Shown here: positions 9,504 through 15,604 of the stretch, piece after piece
How positions within the stretch are numbered: the stretch's first letter is position 1
Layout of the letters: each line of letters begins with the position of its first letter
Notes under the pieces: generated by a model
The model's input: only the letters and a program-made list of their open reading frames with translations
Told to the model about the DNA's origin: nothing
The model's database searches: none
Assembly: GCA_028565715.1 (NCBI GenBank)
Contig: JAOXYC010001125.1
Span: 1 to 15,604 of the forward strand
From: Phoronis pallida
Lineage: Eukaryota; Phoronida; Phoronidae
Length of the DNA: 15,604 nucleotides
Direction of reading: 5' to 3'
Made by a program: the position numbers and the translations under genes

Positions 9504-9938
9504 GTATGTCAATAAGATTCGTTTAGAAGATGGATTAGCTTAATTAACTAAGAGAAGAAAAAACAAACTGGCATGTAGTTAAAATATTTCTTTTCACTTC
9601 AAAAATATTGCAAACAGTTGAAGCAAACATGTTTAGCGGCAGAAAGTTACCTCCGCTTTGAACTCCACAGACTTGTGTTCAAAAATGAACTGTCGAATTT
9701 GCCAATCGAAATCTTTTCGAATGAGTTCTCCGTTTAGTCTCACTATATCAGATATGTTTTCTACTGTTTTGATATTCATTAACCAGCAAATCAAAAAAGC
9801 AAAGAAAAATGATAGAAGTAGAAAAGTCAAAAAGAACCCATGGCAGCCATTTTGGAAAATTTAATATTTTGCCCCTCATACGAAGGATTATCACATCCTC
9901 AAACTTAGAGAACATTGATTACAATTTTGTTTTTACAG
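9504..9938 (+). other. Intron 7 (phase 1)
   Basis: It runs from GTATGT to ATTTTGTTTTTACAG. Frames of 65-68 codons are open on both strands at 9633-9864, but they overlap each other and resemble no domain. I see no repeat. Confidence 0.8.
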
Positions 9939-10098
9939 ATAACACACCACCCGTTATAAAGTGCCCCCCTGATATCACTGTAAACTCTGATCCCGGAGAA
10001 GATGGCGCCGTCGTCATGTGGAGTGTTCCATCTGCTGTCGACAACTCAGGCTCACTGAAATCCGTATCGGTGAATCCTGCAGTTCATCCCCCTAAAAA
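9939..10098 (+). CDS. SVEP1: SVEP1-like exon: HYR domain 1, N-terminal part
   Basis: A 160-bp exon, entering in phase 1 after ATTTTGTTTTTACAG and leaving in phase 2 at CCTAAAAA|GTTAGT. It reads DNTPPVIKCPPDITVNSD, GAVVMWSVPSAVDNSG, then SVSVNPAVHPPKK. DxxPPxIxCPxDIxV followed by V.W..P.A.DNSG is the diagnostic start of an HYR (hyalin repeat) domain, an immunoglobulin-like extracellular fold. The donor is one base earlier than the codon break suggests; GTTAGT is the only good site, and it restores the frame exactly with the next exon. Reading on without splicing gives a stop after LVF. Confidence 0.9.
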
Positions 10099-10383
10099 GT
10101 TAGTTTTCTGAATTCACTTGTAGGCCACTTCATTAAAACAGATTTTTTTGAATGCTATAGTTTTTACTCAGATACAAGTGATTCTTGTTCATCAAAGGAC
10201 TCCTTTAAAATTTCTAGTTCATTTGAATTTTGACTCAAGATCAGGGCCAACGAGTAGTTAATTAGTTGTGAACCATGCTGAGCGTTTTCCAAATACAAGA
10301 AATATTTTTTTGTTTTTTTAAAAATTCAAAAACATCCCGAATATATTTGACATTTAACCTTTTACGAAACGTTTTATTTTCAG

Positions 10384-10472
10384 ATTTCAAATTGGAACAG
10401 TTACTGTAACATATGTCGCAAATGATGCCAGTGGGAATCAAGACAAGTGCTTCTTTAAAGTCACTGTTATAG
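10384..10472 (+). CDS. SVEP1: SVEP1-like exon: HYR domain 1, C-terminal part
   Basis: An 89-bp exon after ACGTTTTATTTTCAG, phase 2 in, phase 1 out at ATAG|GTAAAC. It reads FQIGTVTVTYVANDASGNQDKCFFKVTVI. FxIGTxTVTYxAxDASGNxxxCxFxVTV is the standard closing half of an HYR domain. With the previous exon it gives 83 codons, close to the usual HYR length of about 80-85. The cysteine here pairs with the one in VIKCPP. It is too short to appear as an open frame of useful size and is recognised only by motif and splice phase. Confidence 0.9.
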
Positions 10473-10888
10473 GTAAACTATACAAGAAGGCTTACATATT
10501 TTTTTCTTTTGATATAAAGAAAAAATCAAAATCTTAGTAATGGGCCCAATACAATTTCCTGCAGTGTTTCAACGTTTCGAGGCAGTAATGGCTTAACGAC
10601 AATCGGACCAAATACATGCATGACCTGTTGATGACGTCACTCCCATTATGGTATTGAGATACGACCAGACGCGAGTTATAAACGAACTTAATGACGCTTA
10701 TTGGGTCAAAAAGATTGAAATGTGTTTTGTATTGGACAGACAAATTGTTTCACATGTTCTAAATGTCGACACCATACACCTCTCGGACAGTATTATTTAA
10801 TCAATCGCGGAGTGAATGATAAAATGCGCCTGGAGAATCTAAATCTATCTCGTTTTTGATCTGATTTTGAATTCATAAATATTCATAG
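10473..10888 (+). other. Intron 9 (phase 1)
   Basis: It runs from GTAAAC to AATATTCATAG. AT-rich, with no repeat I can recognise. A 69-codon minus frame (10534-10743) is without domain-like features. Confidence 0.8.
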
Positions 10889-11128
10889 ATAACGAGGCAC
10901 CAACAGTTGACAAGTGCGTATCACCACCTCCGTTTCTGGCCAACTCAAAAGGGGTCGCTAACGTCTCATGGGAGGAGCCAATCTTCTCTGACAACTCTGG
11001 AGAGAAGGTTCACTACGAAGCGACTCACCAACAGGGGGAGTTCTCTATTGGTGTGACAGTGGTATCTTACAAGGCATTTGACAAGTTTGGTAACATAAAT
11101 ACGTGTGACGTCATGGTGACGGTTAGAG
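10889..11128 (+). CDS. SVEP1: SVEP1-like exon: HYR domain 2 (single exon)
   Basis: An 80-codon exon, phase 1 on both sides (AAATATTCATAG|AT...AGAG|GTAAGA). It reads DNEAPTVDKCVSPPPF, VANVSWEEPIFSDNSGEK, FSIGVTVVSYKAFDKFGN and NTCDVMVTVR. V.W.EP.F.DNSG, FSIG.T.V.Y.A.D..GN and C.V.V are the HYR landmarks, and 80 codons equals vertebrate SVEP1 HYR2. NVSW is a possible N-glycosylation site. Unlike HYR1 it has no internal intron. There is no methionine near its start, so it is identified by motif, not by an open-frame call. The acceptor's pyrimidine tract is poor, but phase and homology fix it. Confidence 0.92.
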
Positions 11129-11918
11129 GTAAGAACGCAAGACATAGATGTTGAAGTTATGCATCGCCTTAATAATCAACTATTGAATAAGGTCAGTTGC
11201 GTTGGATTGTTAGTTACAAATTGCATCCTTGAACAAATAACTGATATCTATTATAACGTATCAACACCGTGTTTTCAATTAAGAATGAAGGTATTGACAA
11301 GAAGTGGCAAGGAACAATGATTATTTGTGTAAAAAAAAGAGATGAATGCATTTTTATAATTGATAATTCTTCATTCGTAAATAGCGATGTATGAGTTTAA
11401 CTGAAGTCAATTAACATTAAAAACTATTGACGAAAACATTACATTAAATGTAATAAGTAATCCCATGTCCATGATGTCGAATAGTTTGATAAAAAAAAAT
11501 TAAAAAAAAATCCCACCACAAAAACAAACAAACAATGAACTAAGCCATATTTTTCATTATTGCGCAAAATGTTTAACATTTAATTAAATAAAAATAATAG
11601 TAATCAAAAAATTAATGCATGTCACAATAAGCTTACAAAAATCATTTGTGAAATGATCACACAGGAGGGGTTTGTTCGTTTCAAACATCATGATAATTCA
11701 CTGTAGTAAAAAGTATTTAAATGGAGTAGGACTGATTATCACCTCATATTATTCTGCTTTACATCAACCTGAATTTCAATGTCATCATTTCTGTATTTAT
11801 GATTTGTATTGTTTTCTGTGAAACTGTATACAGAGATCATCGAAGCATAATCAAGCGTCAAAACTTTGTCATCACGCCCTGCATGCAGTGCGGCCCTTCA
11901 CGATTCTAATTCCACCAA

Positions 11919-12089
11919 TCACAGTGGAGAAGAAGCGTGCCTAGATCTTTGTGTTGTCTTTGGTGTGGGTTTTGGCGTTTGTTCTTCACTACTTAGAGTC
12001 CCAGACTCTGATGGAGTAAGGTCCTGCGCTTGTTCTGGATCATGGGTCTCGCAATCAGACATCTCATCTGCAAATGATCCAAAGTACAT
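11919..12089 (-). other. Short protein-like open frame of unknown origin (56 aa)
   Basis: On the minus strand an ATG at 12089 opens 56 codons to a TGA at 11919, beginning MYFGSFADEMSDCETHD and rich in Ser, Thr, Pro, Glu and Gln. The segment is visibly more GC-rich than its surroundings and the composition looks like a disordered linker of a real protein, not random AT-rich translation. An in-frame TAA lies three codons upstream, so it would be a lone small ORF or one exon. I do not recognise a family. It lies next to a DNA-transposon-like element, so a transposon-derived exon is possible. Weak evidence. Confidence 0.25.
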
Positions 12090-12135
12090 AGCTACTTAAA
12101 CTGAACTCCAGGCCACTAAATAAATTCATTCGACT

Positions 12136-12397
12136 GGTTTCATCTTTGAAATAAAAGTGTCTTTGTTCCTAGTCGGTTAATTTTACTCACTTTTAATACT
12201 TTCGCCTTCTAATATTGTGCTCAGACAACCCAATGTATTCCTACGCTCAAGTATCGGCGCAAGCTCACATGCGCAGTCCCACAGAATCCACCATTTCTGA
12301 CGAAGCCGTCTGACCGAGAAGGCGAAAGTATTAGAAGTGAGTAAAATTAACCGACTAGGAACAAAGAAACTTTTATTTCAAAAATGAACTCCAGGCC
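12136..12397. mobile_element. Long-TIR non-autonomous DNA transposon, possibly Mutator-like
   Basis: Arms of about 75 bp are nearly exact inverse copies: left 12136-12210, ending actttcgccttct, and right 12317-12394, starting agaaggcgaaagt. Over the inner 65 bases only about two positions differ; the outer ends diverge by a few bases. cattcgact (12127-12135) recurs immediately right of the element (12397-12405), an 8- to 9-bp target-site duplication. Long TIRs with an 8-10-bp duplication are typical of Mutator-like MITEs; hAT and Merlin also make 8-bp duplications. The roughly 100-bp centre is non-coding. The high arm identity suggests a fairly recent insertion. A 14-bp repeat tgaactccaggcca (12102 and 12385) complicates the left edge. 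Confidence 0.75.
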
Positions 12398-13494
12398 ATT
12401 CGACTCAGGTCGAGGGACTGAAACGAACGCAGTTTTTTTGCGTGTGGAGATACTTATAGTTACTATGTGGTACGTCGGCGCTCATAGATAAATTTTGGTG
12501 TTTTTTTAAAGAATTATAAAAACACGTGAGATGATAAGACATATCACCCGAAATGCTATTTTTTCAGTCGATCGCATTATCAGAAGCTCTTATCGGTTCT
12601 AATCAATGTTACTTGGGTCATAAGGTTTGCTCCCTCTTTAGCGATTATAACCATGCTCATACACTTAAAAGACTGAGAAAAAAATGTTGGCTTTATTGTG
12701 GTATCCTAGGAGCCCCTGTTCCTCTGGTTTGCCACCATCGTCTCATCTTGGCCTTCATACGAATCAGTTGTCTATGAGCAGACGTTTATGGTGATCTCGA
12801 CTTGTTTTTAAACCTGGTAATAAAATCTGTTATCCGTTCGGTATCAGCGGAGATATAATATCTCAAGAGGTGGTTTGGTATGTAAATGTCACTTTGATAG
12901 CTCTTAGTATCAGCGAACAATAGCCTACCTACGATATCTTAGATAAATTAACTGAGGCAGACCTCGCAAAATTGCATTGCGTAAAATAATCCCATTAAGA
13001 TGAAAAACATGCATCAGCTTCTAATGGCATAAGATATCCCTGTTTAATAACATGTAAAGCAAACAACCTGGGCATGCATTCTCACATGATATAGAGCCGT
13101 TAGTTTCCTCAAAAAATCAAAACAACAAGAGTTTTTAACTTTTGCAGACTGAAAAGAAGCACCATGATGAGATAGGACAAAATCGTGTACTTTTTCGTCA
13201 TATTTATTTTGTTTTTATGTGATTGACAAAACCTCGATTATAATTTGTTACAGTGAGTAAAATAAATAAATGAACAGTCACCAAACCGAAGGTACCCCAG
13301 TGACATGTTTATGTATGACATGGACACAGTATGAATGCCGGGTTGCTAGAAAATTTACAATATCGGGAATAAGCATTTTTTCAAACTGCTTAAATTTAAA
13401 TATAGACTTTCAGGGATAAGCCATTAGGCAAGAAGGAGGATTTTGTTTAACATCAACTATGAACAGTTCCGCATCCTGGGATAGTAATGTGTGA

Positions 13495-13537
13495 AGCGCT
13501 TTAGAATATGGTCATAGATAAAGCGCTATATAAATGC

Positions 13538-13568
<31 letters not shown>
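13495..13568 (+). mobile_element. SINE-type 3' tail with hairpin and (ATT)9
   Basis: agcgcttta (13495-13503) and taaagcgct (13519-13527) form a perfect 9-bp stem. atataaatgcactc and nine ATT units (13542-13568) follow. A gcgctatataaatgc segment ending in an ATT or similar microsatellite is a tail I associate with dispersed SINEs in many invertebrate genomes. No tRNA-like head was found upstream, so the copy is probably 5'-truncated. Confidence 0.5.
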
Positions 13569-13572
<4 letters not shown>

Positions 13573-14355
13573 ATTCAGGGATGTTTGGTAATGCTAGATA
13601 CAGTAATATTTACTCACTGTCGCTACCAGTCTTTTGACAACAACGTAAACCGCACCGAATGCTTTCTCTAAGTCTTTCAAGACGACTCATTCCGTACTAC
13701 AGTTGCCAGAGCCTAGAGTGAAAAGAACTCTTAAATCAAAACAACTTGCCTCCATCATTTCAAAGGGGATTTTAGGGAAAGTCCATTTTGGCAACTGAAT
13801 AAGCATTGCGATTTTTTACCTCAGTAGGCGTAACAAATTACTCTGGGCTTATTATCACCTTATCTTTATATGCGCTGTTTGAGTCAAGCGAGCGAATTCA
13901 TTGTTTGTTCCCCAGGTTTTGGTTTCGGAAATATGAGATGAATTTTTGTAAAATGTATTGGTTTTTGCAATTCAAATTAAAAAATGTTTTTAACTCGCAT
14001 CATAAGAAACTTTAGCAACAAAGCCTCCAAAATCAGTTCTTCGTGTCTCGTTGAGAAACATAGATTGTTTCATTGAAAACCAACATATTTGATCAATTTC
14101 AAAAAGCCATAAAACTAAAGCAATTCAAAAATCGTACTTATCAAAAACAAACAAACAAACAACGTACCCGGGGCAACGTACCCCTCCGTATAGCCCTAGC
14201 AAGATGACCGTATTTGACAACTAAAACAATGGACTTATACCCTGTAATCTTTTGACGTTGAAGATAAGAGTATAGAGCTCAAGGAAACAAGGATAATTAT
14301 CGTTACTGAAATTTCCCTGGTGTAATTGTTGTTGCTCTAACATTATTCATTTCAA

Positions 14356-14646
14356 ATAAAGGTATGCTTTTACTGGCAGAAAGTGATATATTTTGAAAAG
14401 ACAGAGAAATTAAGAACCCGACCGGGAATCGAACCCAGGTCTCCTACATGATAGTTGTGCTACCACTACACCACCGGGGTCCTAGTAATTTCTGTGCTAA
14501 TTTTAACGCTATAAGCCAGTAGTGGCGCTGTGATGCATCTTTTCAAAGGAGGATTTGTTTGCTGAAAGCAATTAGACCACGTTAAGACATATAAGAATAC
14601 AAATAAATGTATGCTTTTACTGAATTTTTCTGTCTTTTCAAAATTT
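14356..14646 (-). mobile_element. SINE copy B inside a composite insertion with 14-bp target-site duplication
   Basis: attattcatttcaa occurs exactly at 14342-14355 and 14647-14660, flanking the whole segment as a target-site duplication would. On the minus strand the insertion holds the tRNA-like head (14414-14480) and a tail that matches copy A at 1743-1877. Its 5' part carries an extra, diverged copy of the tail end (14600-14622 against 14353-14375) next to an inverted copy of the gaaaagacag block (14391-14410 against 14624-14644). The insertion is therefore a rearranged or doubly inserted SINE. Confidence 0.65.
14414..14480 (-). pseudogene. tRNA-like head of SINE copy B
   Basis: The minus strand reads tggtgtagtggtagcac (A-box) and gggttcgattccc (B-box). 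Six of seven acceptor pairs form (accccgg against tcgggtt), the D stem and all five T-stem pairs form (one as a T-G wobble), but the anticodon arm is four to five bases short and does not fold. It is a tRNA-derived Pol III promoter, not a tRNA gene. The source tRNA cannot be named with confidence. Confidence 0.65.
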
Positions 14647-15213
14647 ATTATTCATTTCAATGGACACGAGAATTAGATAAATCCTTATCATTGCAGTTTG
14701 CAGTGAACACTAGCAAATCCCAAATTTTAGTTTGGAATTATATCCAGTGTTTGCGGCAGCATTATGGCAATGGATATAATTTGTGAATGATTATGCATCG
14801 GCTCCTTGCCATGCTTGCCTTAGACGCCATATCTCTCTTGCCACAATTTCCAGCATAAGGCTAACTTTGATAAGCAGATTCCAGTATTCGCATTCTGTAA
14901 TTTTGGCAGTTTACTCCTTCCCATTTTTTGAGTAGTACTAAACATTGTTCAATATCTATTTATATTATTCCACCATCATGTATGGCATATTGCAAAACCA
15001 AGATCTTGTTTTTATATCACCTACATTTTTATTCATAGAGTAGATTTATAGTCGACAATAGTAAGCAGTTTTTTCTAATATTTGTCAATTTTATCCAACA
15101 TTTTTGCGGACTTTTAATATATTCAAAAATATCGTAGAAGCTTTTTAAAAATAGTAGAGTTCAGTTTTGAATTATGTCATGGAAGCGTTATTCAAAGAAC
15201 TTGTTTATTGTAG

Positions 15214-15408
15214 AAGACGTCTGCGTTCAACCCGACGCCCCCTACAATGGTGTTATACATTGTTCTACCTCGACTACAGCACACACAAAGACGTGCGATG
15301 TATTGTGTAACGAGGGGTTTGAGATGGCTTTCCACTCTACGACACAATTTGTTTGCAACGAGGTTGATGGTTTGTGGTTCCCAGACGTAAGAATACCGGA
15401 TTGTTCGA
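15214..15408 (+). CDS. SVEP1: SVEP1-like exon: sushi (CCP) domain 4
   Basis: A 65-codon exon, phase 1 on both sides (TTGTTTATTGTAG|AA...TTCGA|GTAAGT). It reads EDVCVQPDAPYNGVIHC, TKTCDVLCNEGFEMAF, FVC, DGLWFPDVRIPDCS. The C..P.AP.NG, LCNEGFEM, C...G.W and P.C steps make it a CCP domain with the six-cysteine layout of sushi 1-3 (extra pair in IHC and KTC). Its 65 codons equal vertebrate SVEP1 sushi 4, which likewise follows HYR2 directly, so no exon is missing in the 4.1 kb intron before it. The core deviates a little (MAF instead of L.G). The strong GTAAGT donor sends the transcript beyond the window. Confidence 0.92.
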
Positions 15409-15604
15409 GTAAGTATTGTATCAGGAGACCGTTGTTCATGCTTCATCTGTCAGGTAGTTTCCAGCTCTACTTGAGAGGAGAGCTTTTAAAAGAGTACACA
15501 CATATTAAAATTTTATTAAATTCACGACTGGTGATTTGATGATTCAGTTTTATCCTAGATCTTTCGTATTTCCGAAAGAGATCTCGTGTTTGTCCATCGC
15601 ATTG
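15409..15604 (+). other. Start of intron 11 (phase 1), truncated by window end
   Basis: It follows the GTAAGT donor. Unspliced reading adds about 43 codons before a TGA at 15537, with no domain features. The next expected exon from SVEP1 order would carry further GCC2/GCC3-type modules; none is visible here. Confidence 0.75.

Larger units (their letters stand above)
11129..15213 (+). other. Intron 10 (phase 1), about 4.1 kb
   Basis: It runs from GTAAGA to TTGTTTATTGTAG. It holds the window's richest repeat content: a short minus-strand protein-like frame (11919-12089), a long-TIR element (12136-12397), a SINE-type tail with an ATT tract (13495-13568) and a SINE composite (14356-14646). There is also a minor (AAAC)n tract followed by a tandem caacgtaccc pair (14143-14184), and a 15-bp palindrome gagatataatatctc at 12850-12864. 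I see nothing in 11140-11900, 12900-13480 or 14660-15213. Confidence 0.8.

Noticed and set aside
9633-9864. Overlapping 65-68-codon frames on both strands in intron 7
   Set aside because: They overlap in antisense, lack splice-compatible phase with the gene and show no domain.
12694-12790. Short minus-strand frame reading MKAKMRRWWQTRGTG near an AATAAA
   Set aside because: About 30 codons bounded by stops, with no family recognised; the AATAAA in AT-rich DNA is not evidence of a gene end. The overlapping 74-codon + frame has no features either.
1-15604. CRISPR array, operon, phage or bacterial defence system
   Set aside because: No repeat-spacer array, no closely packed ORFs and no ribosome binding sites; the spliced gene with GT/AG introns shows animal nuclear DNA.

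Overview
The window is animal nuclear DNA carrying the 5' half of one multi-exon gene on the + strand. Eleven exons, all bounded by canonical GT/AG sites, join into one open frame of 2077 nt (692 codons plus one base). It encodes a modular extracellular protein in the order: C-terminal part of a von Willebrand A (vWA) domain, a cysteine-rich EGF-like module, an ephrin-receptor-like GCC2/GCC3 module, three sushi (CCP) domains, two HYR domains, and a fourth sushi domain. This order and the module lengths (60, 60, 65, 83, 80 and 65 codons from sushi 1 to sushi 4) match the N-terminal third of SVEP1/polydom as I remember it. The window begins inside the vWA domain, so the signal peptide, upstream exons and first MIDAS motif lie off the left edge. 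It ends in the intron after sushi 4, so the long C-terminal region (EGF, pentraxin and many sushi repeats in known SVEP1) lies off the right edge.

Layout: exon 1 at 1-243; a 5.2 kb intron; exon 2 (vWA end) at 5423-5678; a 1.6 kb intron; then a compact cluster of eight exons between 7255 and 11128 with introns of about 0.2-0.5 kb; a 4.1 kb intron; exon 11 at 15214-15408. From exon 3 on, every module is bounded by phase-1 introns, the classic signature of exon-shuffled extracellular modules. The one internal module intron is a phase-2 intron inside HYR1.

The introns are AT-rich and hold small non-autonomous repeats. There are two copies of a tRNA-derived SINE family (1743-1877 on +, and within 14356-14646 on -), a different tRNA-like relic (3386-3447, -), and a SINE-type tail with an (ATT)9 tract (13495-13568). 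Two MITE-like elements have long terminal inverted repeats (5919-6145 and 12136-12397), and a GAT-rich higher-order repeat (8428-8757) sits directly upstream of the sushi 2 exon.

The intron-rich gene, module set and tRNA-SINE load point to a metazoan, most likely a marine invertebrate such as a mollusc, brachiopod or invertebrate deuterostome. I cannot place the phylum. There is no sign of a bacterial operon, CRISPR array, rRNA or phage. I see no strong candidate for a new biological system; the most unusual content is the intronic repeats and one short protein-like minus-strand frame at 11919-12089.
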